A stretch of 64,000 nt of DNA. Origin: Engraulis encrasicolus. Lineage: Eukaryota > Chordata > Actinopteri > Clupeiformes > Engraulidae. The DNA lies in the NCBI RefSeq assembly GCF_034702125.1, contig NC_085858.1, forward strand, positions 55,091,624 to 55,155,623, given 5' to 3'. Under the pieces are notes generated by a model. The model worked only from the letters and a program-made list of their open reading frames with translations. It had not been told where the DNA came from and did not search any database. Positions 1-12,794 of the stretch are shown here, piece by piece (the first letter of the stretch is position 1; every line of letters starts with the position of its first letter). The translations under genes and the position numbers were made by a program.

Positions 1-296
1 CCCACTTGGAATACTTTGAGTGCCCACTAGTTGGCCCCAGGACACAGTTCGAGAATCACTGTCATATCACACTGTAGTCAGTAAGTGTACATGGTAATGC
101 TTTATACAGACCCCTAAATTCTATGTATTTTCTGGGTAACTGCATGGTAAAAGAAGTTGCATGTTAGAAAATGATCGTATCTACAAAGTAAATAATAAGA
201 GGTTGCCTAAGATGTCACGGATTGCATACGGCAATGTGTTAAAAATATGAATATTAAAAAAAATCACGATGTCGCCTTCCGCCTGTCTCTAACCAG

Positions 297-662
297 GGTC
301 CATTTGGGTGTTTAAACAATGCCCGCTATGGCATCGCATGGGGCGCCCTGGGTGCTGCTGAGTTCTGTTTCCATGCCGCTCGGCAGTACACACTGGACAG
401 GTGAGGAGCCGTTGGGTCTGGAATTACTTTGAAAAAATACTTTGAAACTACTTTCTCAGTAACAATGCAGCACGATGCATCAAGCAATCAAGATACTGAA
501 CACTCAACCCACTCTCCCTTCACTGTCAGCCTCTAGCCAGCCAGGCCACTGACAACGCTCCCCCCCCTCATCCCCACCACCATATCTGCGACTGAACATT
601 CCACCTGCACTACTACATCTGTGACTGAACTTTCAACCTGCACTAACTCAAAACATACACAT

Positions 663-716
<54 letters not shown>

Positions 717-853
717 GCACACTGCACTTTCTGCACTAAACCCAAACATACACACACTGACACACAACTCATACTCACACACATACACACACACACACAC
801 ACATACACAGGTACACACACACAGACGCACACCGCACTTTCTACCTGCACTAA

Positions 854-889
<36 letters not shown>

Positions 890-2476
890 ACAAAACACAT
901 ACAAACACACACACACACACACATACTGCTGCTGGTGTATTTAATAAAAACCTTTTTTAATTATTTATTTCTTCAAATGCTACTATTACTATGTCAGAAC
1001 GCTATAAAGGACTTTTAGAAAAAGAACAACAAAATACCTCCTCTTAATGTATGTTCTCTACAAGTCTTCTGTTGTCCAGTCTTGCACTTTAAATGTCTGT
1101 ATGAGCAATGTCTACGTCCATACTGTCTATGTCCATGTATGAGTACTGTCTATGTCTATACTGTCTATGTCCTTACCTAGATTAGTCTATGTCTGCATGG
1201 GAGAGCAAGAAACGCAATTTCAAATTCTTTGTATGACCAGTGCATGTAAAGAAATTGACAATAAACTTGACTTGACTTGACTTTTATCTCCTTGGGCGGC
1301 CAAAGAGCGGCATTGAATAAAGAGGTATTTAAACTCACAGTGTGCTTAGTCATTAACCTGCACTGGTTTTACGCAGAATACAGTTTGGAGTACCCCTGGC
1401 CAGAAACCAGCTGATGCAGAAAAAGATGGCTGACATGCTGACAGAAATCACCCTCGGCCTGCAGTCCTGCTTACAACTGGGAAGACTTATCGACGAAAAA
1501 AAGTACATGTTCACACACACGTCATACAGAAATTGCTAAATGTTATAGGCTGAGAAATTCAGTGTTGATTTCCAGAGATACAAAAGATGTGAAAAATACG
1601 GGCCCATTTTGTTCTGTTGGGTTGAGCATTTGTGTGTGTTTATGTGTGTAGAGCGGCGCCTGAGATGATCTCCATGCTGAAGAGGAACAGCTGTGGCAAG
1701 GCCCTGGACATCGCCAGACAGGCGCGGGACATGCTGGGCGGCAACGGCATCGCTGACGAGTACCACATCATCCGGCACGTTATGAATCTGGAAGCCGTTA
1801 ACACGTATGAGGGTGAGTGGAAGTGACAAGGGAATGAGAACTGAAAGCATTCTTTGCCGACTGTTTTGTGGTCTGAGAAAATTAAACAAACGATACGCAG
1901 TTTTTTAAAAGTTATTGTCAGCGTCGATGATGCACTTTCTAGAAATAATGGTTAAATAAACAGGTTTAATATGGTTGCAGTTCATGGAGAATCGAGCAGC
2001 CAATCATCATCATCCAACCTTGAGTGTATTGAGTTATTCAAGGCTGACACGTGCCATGCCTCCGTACTGTAAGTGAGAAGTACAGAGCGAACATTAAACT
2101 ACAGAGATAAGCACCACCACATGTCCATCTATTTGTGGATGCTAAATCAATATTTAGTAGTGCCACATTTTTTTGGAATAAAGTTACTATACCAAAATCA
2201 ATTGTGTGCCGCCTCAAAGTATCGAGTTCCCGCAGCCTGGCAGTGTATTTCTGAAAAAGGCACAGCAAGGAAGCGATATCCACATCAATCCTATACCCTA
2301 CATTTTGGACCACTGTGTCTTGTGTGCTAAACATTCATCTCGATATTTTAACGTGTCCAGCTTTTTTGGGAACTGAAGTTATTGTTTTTCCTTCCTGTCT
2401 AGGCACTCATGACATCCATGCTCTGATTCTGGGAAGGGCCATCACAGGCCTGCAGTCCTTCACTGTGGAGAAGTAG
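297..2476 (+). CDS. GCDH: Glutaryl-CoA dehydrogenase, 3' part (last four exons)
   Basis: Exons 297-400, 1377-1502, 1652-1812 and 2403-2476 join in frame through GT/AG junctions to give the C-terminal 154 residues; the 5' exons lie outside the window. GCDH is a mitochondrial-matrix FAD acyl-CoA dehydrogenase that oxidatively decarboxylates glutaryl-CoA to crotonyl-CoA in lysine, hydroxylysine and tryptophan breakdown. Visible landmarks are [28 protein letters not shown] (here [19 protein letters not shown]), the FAD/tetramer stretch [15 protein letters not shown], and [20 protein letters not shown]. The Glu in TYEG is the known catalytic base and is present; its codon ends one base before the last splice junction. 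The protein ends FTVEK then TAG at 2474-2476. It is convergent with SYCE2, as in mammals. Confidence is high because every exon matches the family and all phases agree. Confidence 0.95.
655..935. repeat. CA-rich microsatellite block in a GCDH intron
   Basis: A pure (CA)n run at about 661-716 is followed by interrupted CA tracts to about 935. Open frames through it read only His/Thr or Cys/Val and are not genes. Confidence 0.95.
1205..1295 (+). repeat. LINE-like 3' tail with TTGAC repeats in a GCDH intron
   Basis: A sequence ending in an AATAAACTTGAC-type unit followed by repeated ACTTG pentamers lies in the intron between 401 and 1376. This resembles the 3' tails of fish non-LTR retrotransposons. 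No reverse transcriptase coding sequence is visible. Confidence 0.45.
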
Positions 2477-2546
2477 GAGGTTCCTCCCCTGTTTCTCGCT
2501 CACATTTGCCTCTGAAGTCACTTTAAACTAGCCAGCTGCTGCCTTT

Positions 2547-3128
2547 AATAAAGTTTGTAAGAAGTGGGGAGGAGTTGGTCAATTTAACATTGACAAACAC
2601 TTACGGTACTCATAACTTGTTGAATTTTACCAGCTATCAGAACTATTGTGTTTGACAGTTTGTATTTTTTAAAGGCTTCATAAAGAAAGGACAAAAGGGA
2701 AAAACTGAATTCTGTAGATTACACTGGGCTACATTTGTAGTTGAACAGGAAAAAAACATATTTTTTTATTCATGTCAGAACTTCACCCTCCCACTAGAGT
2801 AGTTTGTATAGAGAATGGTGTAAATATTAGATTATGGAATAGCATCTTAGATATGTAGCATGTCTTATGTGATCTTTTACAAATGACTGTAGAACGTGGC
2901 AAGAGAAAATGAACAATTATTTCGGTTTGTCAAGCACACAACTACTACATATTTGGGATACATACAGTACATAAATGTACCGTTACTGAATTAACGCTGT
3001 ATGAACTTGTTCGAAACATCAACTTAATACACAACCTTATCTGTCTGGTAAGGTCAGGAAGATTGGTTTCTGTTGTCCTTTCTCTTGCATGGTTTGGTGG
3101 CATGTTGTAATTATTCCAAATAAATAAA
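2547..3128 (+). terminator. GCDH polyadenylation signals (two AATAAA)
   Basis: AATAAA occurs at 2547-2552, only 70 nt after the stop codon, and again at 3123-3128. Either or both could end GCDH transcripts, giving a short or a roughly 0.65-kb 3'UTR. Position and motif are seen; use is inferred. Confidence 0.6.
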
Positions 3129-3435
3129 GCTGGTTGCAGTGCCTACTACTGTTTGCCTTATTTTTTTCATATTTTTTAGCTGTGTGTCTGACACAACAGT
3201 GTTTTACAATGTCTCATGGTAACATTTAAGAATATTTAAACGTCTGCATTTCTGGCCTCAGCAGAATTATTTTTTCAAGGTCAACTGATGGAATTGCAAG
3301 AGTGGCACATGGCACATACTAATGGCAGATAAAAACATTGTTTGGTGTCATGCTGAAAAGCGACAATAATACTATGGAAAGATTGCCTTATCCAGATGGA
3401 TCACAAAAAAGCTTAAATGACTATTCTATTTAGCT

Positions 3436-3441
3436 TTTATT
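3436..3441 (-). terminator. Likely SYCE2 polyadenylation signal
   Basis: AATAAA on the minus strand (TTTATT on plus) about 390 nt after the SYCE2 stop. With the GCDH signal at 3123-3128 it places the two convergent 3' ends about 300 bp apart. Confidence 0.5.
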
Positions 3442-3826
3442 TAAAATAAAGTAGATATATTCCTAATGGTGAATTCCCATACTAAAATGAAGTTTACTTC
3501 AGTTAATCACACTTCCACTAACCACAAAACAGCAACAACTGTTACTGTGCATTTGTAATACAGCAAGAAAAGAAGCAATCTTAAATTAAAAAAATAAAAT
3601 CTTAGATTAAAAAATAAAATCTTCACTAAAAAAGCTGAGCCACACACATTTTCACATTTCAAATGATAGCAAAAAGCAACAGTAGCAACAGTACTTCAGC
3701 TTGCATAGCACTTTGATGCAGAAACTACCCTCCCAGACATAGATAGATGCAGGTTCTTTTTTTTTAAGACACAACAGTGGCTGTGGCTTATCATGGCAAT
3801 GTCCCATTCTGCACCACTGTCGGCGT

Positions 3827-6123
3827 CTACTCCTGCTCAGAGTTGTGTTGAAGACCTCTGTTGATGACGGCTAGTGTCTGACTGGCACCCTGGAGGTCAA
3901 CGCAGAGCTGGCTGCTCCTACCCAGCACCTCTGACAGCTGCTGCAGCTGGGCCTCCATCCTACTGCTCTGCTCCTCATACTGGCTGAACATGTGGTTCTT
4001 TAGGCCCTCACATATCTCGCTCACCTGCCCACACAAATCATCAGGGCCGAATTAATGCACAGGATAGATATGGCTACAGCCTAGGGGCCCCCACCTGCCA
4101 GGGGCCCCTGATTGGTCAAAAGTGGAAAAAATTCAGAATTATGACAATATTACAATATTGAAAAATGCATCTGTTGTATTCAGAAGAGTTGGTAGACATG
4201 TTATCCTTAATTCCTAGCTCGTAATTAAGACACTGTCTTCTAGTGGTGTGGATCGGCACTGCCCTCACGATCCGATTCGATCACGATTCGGGAGGTAGTA
4301 GATCCGATTCGATTCGATTCTATTAGATCCAATCCGATTCGATTCAATTCTACAATGCATTGCAATGCATTACATTTCTACTGAACGCAAAGCAAATGTT
4401 CAGCCATGATAAGGAAATACAAGTAGTCAGATACTGAGCAACAATTTATTGGCTGTTTTCTGTATCAGTCTGTATCAGTCTTACAATGTTTTGAAGTGTT
4501 TTTATTTAATTTAACATTCATTTGCTCCCGAAATATCCATGGAAGCAATTGAAACTTAAAAAAATTGCCGGATTGATTCTGGAACTTGCCGGATCTGGAT
4601 CTGGATTGTCCATGCCCCGGATCGATTCGGATCGCCGAATCGATCATTGTTGACACCACTACTGTCTTCATACCCCCCACAGCAACCTGTACTGCCCTAC
4701 AATTTCAGAACGCAGTATCTTGAAAATGGTCGAAAATGGGTTTAGACCGGAAATTGGCTTTAAAATACCTCCTTTTTCTTGTGTTAAAATTTTTTGGTCC
4801 AAACGATAAAAACTGATTATACTGCGCTTTTTGGTTTTAGGAGGTTACGTCGTACTAGCCAAGAACGCAGTATAATGCGAATTATACTGCACTTCTCCAT
4901 TGACACCGTGGTTTTGGTGTAGACAGTAATACCACAACAGAACGCAGTATAATGATTTTTCAGCTAAAAAGTAATGAAAATGTTGTTTTTTTTGCTTTTT
5001 TCTTGTGTGCATAAATGTCCACCATAAAAAAAGTATTTTATGGAAGTGTCATCACCACTTCACCTCCAACACAGTCGCGTGGCCAGAAAGGAAACTTTAA
5101 AGCCTTTTTTCTCAGTTTGCCATTTTGAATTATACTGCGTTCTGAAATTGTAGGGCAGTGTAGCCTTAGGGCCCCAGGCCATCCTCATCCATCCCTGCAA
5201 ATCATTATGCTGCTGTGTATGTACAGTGCAAAGTTATATGAATAGACTTGTGGAAGAAATTGTGGACATTTACATGGCAATGACCATTTCTGTACTACAA
5301 CGCTATAATCCAGAATTAATTGCAAAGCAAACCATAACCACATCACAGCTTGCATTAAAGGAATCCAGCTAACAATCGAACTGGTACCTTGTTCATCAGA
5401 GTCTCCTCAAATTCAACCATAAGTTTCTGGTCTATGGCGCGGCTGTGGTTTATCCGCTCTATAAGGTCTTGGGCTTTCCTCCCAATGGTATCAACCTTCT
5501 GGTTCAGAGGAAAAGAGCAACTGGAATTGTCTTCTGTGTCACTGGCTGGTAGTGAACCGTTTGTCAAAGTGGATGTGCCCATGCCAGAGTCTTCACTGTT
5601 CACGGGAGGGAAAAGGTGGGTTTTAGGCGGAAGCATGATGATGAGTGAACATAGTAACTATGCACTATTTGTATCCATGTCAGGGAAAGATGATTTGGGT
5701 GTCTTACCTCTTTGAACCCTCAGTGTCATCTAGAGTCAGAAATGGCATCGTTTGTTCTGAGTCATCTTCGACCATGGCATCTGAATCCTAATCATCAATC
5801 AACCAAAGCAAAGCATACTTAGAACTAAATCTTAAGAGATTAGCTGAGCATTGGGGCTTCTGCACTGCATCTCCCATAACTTGCACTCATGTAAAGTCAT
5901 TTTAAGTTGTGTCAACTTGGACATTATACACAAGTGACTCACCACACCACAATAACTCAAATCATAATTTAATGCTTCACCAAGGCTAAAGGAGTTTGAA
6001 CTGTTTCCACCACTGGTCTCCACTTACCATGAATGCAGGACGGTGGCGTGGATTGTCACTTTTAGGTGTCGACTGACAGAGGGGGGAAGATGGTTTTTCA
6101 AAAGAATGCTGATCCAAGTCCAT
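3827..6123 (-). CDS. SYCE2: Synaptonemal complex central element protein 2
   Basis: Coding exons 6028-6123, 5708-5787, 5388-5595 and 3827-4024 (minus strand) join in frame to 193 residues; human SYCE2 is 218. The start is the ATG at 6123-6121 (MDLDQHSFEKPSS). Residues about 85-128 (KVDTIGRKAQDLIERINHSRAIDQKLMVEFEETL, interrupted by no gaps) match the conserved human core with RAQELIENINKSR. The last exon (VSEICEGLKNHMFSQYEEQSS onward) looks like a coiled coil with heptad-spaced Leu/Met. SYCE2 pairs with TEX12 to form central-element fibres joining homologous chromosomes in meiosis. Its N-terminal half is acidic, Ser-rich and poorly conserved. It is adjacent to and convergent with GCDH, as in human. 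The third intron (4025-5387) contains at least two transposon relics. Confidence 0.9.
4241..4661. mobile_element. Non-autonomous hAT element, 421 bp, in SYCE2 intron 3
   Basis: The ends are TAGTGGTGT and ACACCACTA, a 9-bp terminal inverted repeat. A perfect 8-bp target duplication CTGTCTTC flanks it at 4233-4240 and 4662-4669. The interior is rich in GATTCGATTC-type repeats near both ends and has no long ORF. An 8-bp duplication with short inverted repeats is the hAT hallmark; mobilisation by an autonomous relative is inferred. Confidence 0.88.
4692..5158. mobile_element. 467-bp inverted-repeat element with TGTA duplication
   Basis: The terminal inverted repeat starts CTGCCCTACAATTTCAGAAC and is about 27 bp, essentially perfect at both ends. 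It is flanked by TGTA at 4688-4691 and 5159-5162, a 4-bp target duplication. Six copies of GCAGTAT or its complement recur inside (near 4711, 4818, 4866, 4882, 4943, 5132). No ORF of note. The superfamily is unassigned: 4-bp duplications are known for Sola1/2, Chapaev and some Academ elements. It lies 30 bp from the hAT element 4241-4661, in SYCE2 intron 3. Confidence 0.8.
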
Positions 6124-6509
6124 TTGTAACCAAATAGTGTTTATCCGAGACACTTCGCTTACTTGCTATTTAGCCAAATGTTTAATGTAACAAATATGCC
6201 ACGGTGACTAATAACCTAACAACTAGCTAGAACTAAACACATTCTATGCTACGTAGCGACCGCTTAGCTAATGATGCGTTTCCTGTACTCTTTCACAATT
6301 TCTAGCTGTCGGGAGACATAATAATGTCCGTTCCAGCTGTTAACGACTTCAAAGACTATTACGAACACCTCCCAGTAACCTAAAGTTTAACAGGGAATGT
6401 GTAACATTTATAACTAGACCAGAATTGGCGAGAACGACCTGTCAGTCACCTGCAACGGTTTATGGATTTCCCCCCACCTCACGAGCGAGCCTCGAGCGTG
6501 TGTTACAAT

Positions 6510-7862
6510 CAGGGCTCTAAATTAACTTTTTCCACCACCAGCCAATTTGGCTAGTGGACATTTTTTCTTACCAGCCAAACAGAAGTTCAACTAGCCATTT
6601 TTTTTCAATCTCGCCAAAATAAACTATGTGTTAGGCTAGTTTTTTTTTTTAATTATGGTAATTTTGTTCAACAATTACACTATATACACTATATATAGGC
6701 CTGCATAGGCCTATTATAGGCTATATATTTTTTTCATTATTTTTTAACTTCTGCTTTATTTTTAACTTTCATTACTTAGGCCTAATCAATTTGATTAGTT
6801 TTTGTTCAATTCCTCTGAAAACAGCTGAATCACATCACACAAGCCACTCACATAACAGACCTTTAACATACAGTAACCAAGCACACAGCAAAACTCTCCA
6901 AAACCTCACATACGCACACCCCAAGGAAGGAGAAGTGATGAGAGGAAAAGGAGAGGAGAGAGGAGGAGCTCTTCTCTTATCTACCATGCGCAACAAAATG
7001 ACAAGAAGCCTAGTTTAACTAAAAGTAAATAATATCACGGGAATCTTCGATTCCTTTGTTACTTCCACAGCTTCGTCGTTGGTTGGTTGCTTTTTTGTTA
7101 TTTGTTTTCTTTTCGATGGCGTGGGCTTTCCAACTTAGTTGCGCCAGGACTCGGAACATTTCAGAAGACAACTGAACTGACAGCTACGCTCACACTAGGC
7201 CTACTCTGACAGTCAGCTCTCCTCCTCTGCCCTTGTCGCTATTTCGTTCCACAACCACTCCTTTTTTTAACGTCACTATTATTACGGTTACAATTACTAC
7301 TAGCATTCACCAACACACAGAACTTTGCTCTAACCACCGCCACATTCTCATCACTCGCACAAAACATAGGCATAATCTGCGTTAGTCATGTTATTGAAAC
7401 GGTCAGGGCCTCGCTGCTTCAAAAAGGCAGCCTGTTACAGCAAGGTTCAGCCTAGTAATAATAGCAGTAGTGGCGTTAAAAAGGTTGTAGCGAAATCGAC
7501 GAGAGCATAGGAGGAGAGCTGCCTGTCAGAATAGTGTGAGCGTAGCTGACAGAAGGCTGGTCGTCTGAAATATTTTCAATGCTGGCGCGCGCAACAGCAT
7601 GGAGTTGCCGCTTGCTGCACTGGAAAGCCCACGGTGGGAGGCTACGTCATGACGCTAGTGTCCATGGGTAATGTAGGAAATCTCTCCTTAAGGGCTCTGA
7701 ATACTTAACGTGCGCACGTTCGTCATAGCAGCGGTTTACCGTTCATAATTTACTGTACTCGGGCGCTACTGGCCAAATTGGCGGGTAGGTATTTTTTTCT
7801 ACTAGCCAAAATTAATTTTCACCCGTGTTTGGCGGGTTGGCGTGTGTTAATTTAGAGCCCTG
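6510..7862. mobile_element. hAT-type element, 1353 bp, with internal inverted repeat
   Basis: Termini CAGGGCTCTAAATTAAC and GTTAATTTAGAGCCCTG are exact inverted repeats. The flanking 8-bp duplication is GTTACAAT (6502-6509) and GTTACGAT (7863-7870), one mismatch. Inside, about 7178-7265 and 7475-7560 are inverted copies of each other, so much of the interior can fold back. No transposase ORF remains. It lies just upstream of SYCE2. Confidence 0.85.
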
Positions 7863-8569
7863 GTTACGATTTATGGTCCGGCGTGAAACATTGTGGCACT
7901 CAACACTGTGATTTTGGCCTGCTCGTTTCTAAATGTCTTTGGGCCTGTAACATTTGGTAACTTTCCCGCCAGTTTGGAAAAAAGAGAGGCCTAGTTGGAT
8001 AGGATAGGATAGGCCTATAGGTAGGCTATGCCAGGGTTCCCACACAGCCATAGACATAGCCTAGTACAGCCCGATCCATACCTTGAGACCAAGATAAACA
8101 AATTTGCTTTAGATGGTGTCAAAAGAATGTGTGGTAAACAACTGAGTTTTTTTTTTTTTAATGGTGGTAGTTGGACTGACATGTTTTGGAGTTGCGTGAA
8201 TGCCATCAACATTGGAAAGCAGGATTTCACCTAAAGAAACATGCATGTCAACATGTACTTCAACTAGCCTATGAAGATCATGATACTCTCAGCCTCCATT
8301 GGATTTCACTCAAATCTCACACACATCTATTTTAGCCAGAAGCAGACTCAAAATGTAAAAGTTCAATGAAAGGCAAGGATGAAATGCGTACTGATGACCT
8401 CCCTTTTTATCCTTTTTAACTTTGGGATGTTTCGGGCCAAAACAGCCTTCTCAGACACTCTATGGAGTATAGCCTAGGGTGTACTCACTTTTGTGGGTAG
8501 GCTACATATATGCAATGGCTGTATTTTGATCTTTTTGAATGAACAACAAGTTGAAGTGGTTATATAGCC

Positions 8570-8898
8570 CAGGGGTTCCCAAACTTTACCATTACAAGTG
8601 CCCCCATACCGGTAGATTCCTGTCAAGGCCCCCCTGCCATGGGCCTTGACACACTATTTTTTCTGTGCACCTGATTTCACAACTCAAAGTTGGTGCATTC
8701 CTAAACCCATATCAGCAGGCCTACTCTAGAATACATAATAGCCTACATCGTAAAGAAGATTGTCTAGCTTATTTTTGTTTATGTTGACTTCTTAGGTGCA
8801 ATTTACTAGATTATTAATTTAATTTTGCTATATTTTTCATGGCAACCTGCCGCAACCCCCTTGGCATCCCCTCCCGGCCCCCACTTTGAAAACCATTG
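8570..8898. mobile_element. 329-bp hAT-like MITE
   Basis: Starts CAGGGGTTCCCAAACTTT and ends ACTTTGAAAACCATTG, an imperfect terminal inverted repeat. A perfect 8-bp duplication ATATAGCC flanks it at 8562-8569 and 8899-8906. The interior is C-rich and noncoding. Confidence 0.8.
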
Positions 8899-9137
8899 AT
8901 ATAGCCTATGTTATAAACAGGTTACTAATCATTGCATCAAAGTGAAATTTCTTTAATGCTATCCTGTGAAAAGATATATTACAAATCTGCAAACATGTGA
9001 GGGGTGTGCACTTCTGCTACATACTGTACATGTGGATTAGGAAGGAGATATACCTTACAGCAAAATAAATGACGTCTTATAGATGGTATAAAATGCAATG
9101 TTGGTGTAGCCTGACTATATTTTGAACTTTCTGAGAG

Positions 9138-9314
9138 GAAGATACCGCACACTCTTCTCCATCGTGCTAAATTTTATTTACAGAAACAAAGTTTTGGCCA
9201 GTGTGGCCTTTCTCAAGTTTTTTTGGGGTAAAAACTTGAGAAAGGTCACACTGGCCGAAACGTTGTCGCTGTAAATAAAATTCAGCACGATGGACAAGAG
9301 TGTGCGGTATCTTC
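9138..9314. repeat. Foldback repeat with ~80-bp arms
   Basis: The stretch beginning GAAGATACCGCACACTCTT is repeated in inverted orientation, ending AAGAGTGTGCGGTATCTTC, with a short T/G-rich centre near 9220-9240. Arms are imperfect (several substitutions). Transcribed RNA would form a long hairpin. Confidence 0.85.
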
Positions 9315-9427
9315 CGGTAATCTTGCACCCGCTACCTGCACCTCGAAACTTCTGATGTGCGATGGTATCCTCTTCCAAATATATTTTGAACTTTGCCTGG
9401 TCTTGTACCCTCAAAGGGAGATGTATG

Positions 9428-9615
9428 GGTAACACTCATAGCCTCTCACTGCAGATGGGCCCGTTGATGGCCTTTTCACTCTTTGCTGAAAACCCTCAAC
9501 TACATCATAACAACATTGCTATGACAATGCAGAGAGTCAGTAACCAATTAAGTCTTGGTCATTACCATTTTGGCAGCAATAAGGTTATAACAAAAGCTCT
9601 GCGTTAAGGGGTTAA
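9428..9615 (+). repeat. Dispersed repeat family, copy 1
   Basis: Contains CTACATCATAACAACATTG followed by TATGAC and ending near AAGGGGTTAA. The same core recurs at 56720-56900 and 57858-57976. No inverted termini were recognised. Confidence 0.65.
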
Positions 9616-10299
9616 TGGATGGCAAGGCCAAGCAATAGGAGCATACATTGGTACACTACACTGCTGGTGGGAGAGATTGTAAACCGGGTCAAGAACAGAA
9701 AATGATGGAGGAAAGGCAGGTTTGGATAGTGTAGCTGATCTTTCGCCAGTTTGGCACAGCGGTCAAAGCCATGACCTACCAGTCAGCGCTCCAGTCCAGC
9801 ATGGGAGGCACAACACAATACCACTAAGATGAAGGTCCAGAGCAATACGTTCAGTGTTAGAGATTCTGTATGAGCCTTCAGAAGAGATGTGATGTTCTAC
9901 CGCTGATCTCTGCTTGTTTGGCATCCGTAACAATAGCCTGGGCCTTCCCACACTACCTGGAATGCTGCTACTACTATCATGAATGGAAGGAAAGAGGGAT
10001 CTGACTGATTGCCGTGCCAGCCAGTAACACACGTAGAGAGGCATTCCATGGAAGCGGATTAGGCCCGCCCTCTGAGAAATGGGTTTACATAACATTATAA
10101 GGTAAGTTGGCCAAGACCCATGCTCACACAGTTGTTGCTATGGGTGAAGTTATCACACCAGGCTAACAGGTGTGTTATGCGCAGGCTAACTGGGCGCAGA
10201 CACCTACATCTCAAGGGTGCCAAGGCAGAGTGAACTCTCCCATCTTACTCAAGAGCCCTTATGAGGCCAACCAGGTAACAAAGTGTACCAGTTATAACA

Positions 10300-10455
10300 A
10301 CAACAACAACAACAACAGTAATAATATGTAACAACAACTGCTACTACTACCATAATTATTATCATTAGGCTGTATTATTATTGTTATTGCTGTTGTTATT
10401 ATTGTTATTATTATTATCATTATTATTATTATTACTATTATTATTATCATTTAAA
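10300..10455. repeat. AAC and ATT trinucleotide repeats
   Basis: A short (AAC)n run near 10299-10318 and an interrupted (ATT)n tract at about 10371-10452. Leu- or Asn-only reading frames here are artefacts. Confidence 0.9.
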
Positions 10456-10924
10456 ATGTTGTATGGTCCAATAGAAATCAACTTATTCCCCTCCCTCTTT
10501 TTTATACCAAAACAATTTTTGCCCTGGAAAAAAGGAAATTGGAGTGTTTCAGCTGTTCTCCTTGGTGCTTCGATATAAGGACTCGGCAAAGAAATCCAAG
10601 GTCAAATAAATATACAAAATTTCAACCCTGAGTGCCTTGAATTTTTTATGCCCAAATGTGTCCCTGCAGAAAGTCCTTGTGAATTGGCGAGCTGGATTTG
10701 TCGCAGTTGTAAATTGGTCTAGCAAACTAGTGGGGTATAATATGGTTCAGTGAACCTGTTAGCCTGAGGGTATAAAAAAGCTCAGAGTAGCCCATAAGGT
10801 ATGATCAAATTTGTAGTTAAGGACTAGACAACGAGAAGCGTTGATTGCCTCAACGGATGAGATGTGGGGCGGGTCGTAGTGCTTTTACGCACCAATAGCA
10901 ACACTCCGGAGAAAATGGGTGGAG

Positions 10925-11068
10925 AGTGAAACTTGGTGAACTGGAGCCGAGGTATTTCAGCACCAAGGAGAGGGGTCAAGTTGTAAGTGCACTCGGTCGT
11001 TCCATCCTCCTGACTGATCCCTCATGGAGCGCTTCACTTCTCTCATGAACACTATCCGGGATTTAACG
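10925..11068 (+). promoter_or_regulatory. Probable first exon and 5' region of the small membrane-protein gene
   Basis: A donor ATTTAACG|GTAAG at 11068/11069 ends a likely first exon. A CCAAT motif lies on the plus strand at about 10890. The exon has an ATG at 11024 reading MERFTSLMNTIRDLT up to the donor, in phase 0. Depending on the acceptor used downstream, this is either a uORF that stops after KHVA (acceptor 11319) or the true N-terminus (acceptor 11420). The transcription start is not determined. Confidence 0.45.
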
Positions 11069-11363
11069 GTAAGACCCATTCGTTACTATTCTAAGTGTAT
11101 TAGTTGTGTTTGTAAGTTTGCTAGTATAAAGAGAGAACGAACATTTACAGAGCCAGTATATTTCGTTTAGGCTACTCTCAAGTCAGTCCAGCGGGACTTC
11201 TTCCCGAACTGGATTCTCAAACTGTTATTATTATTAGGAATTATGATGATGATGATGGTGATGATGATAATGACTAGGCTATGCAACAGTTTCAACATGA
11301 TTGTTTCTATATCATTCAGAAACATGTGGCGTGAAAGGTTACCCTACCGTTCCTGCGGGCTGA

Positions 11364-12342
<979 letters not shown>

Positions 12343-12794
12343 CGCAAAAACAAATACAACACTCAACTTGCCAGAGCTGAAGCACCTGCTCCTGTTGTGG
12401 GGGTAGGGTAGGAGGAGGGGGAGACAAAAAACTCACACATTTAGTTATCTGAAGCAAATCTGAACTCGAAATGCCATCACAAGTCAGTGTGATCAAGAAA
12501 TGTTTGCTCAGTTTGTTTTCAGATAATGCCACTAACTGAGGTTCATTTGAGTTGGTTTATTTTGTCACCCAAATGCATCTACCACCACTCTCTACCTCTG
12601 CTTCCCCTATCCCTCATGACATAGTAGGTCACTATAAGGATTAGTGAGAACAGTCTGTGTCCCTCTCCAAAAAACCACAGTGACTCAACAAGATCAAAAT
12701 AGTGTGCTTTTCTGTCTTTTCATGTCCTTTCCCCCTCTTATGTAATGTTTTATCCCCCAAAATTTGGATGTGAGACAGCCAGGAGTATTACTTT

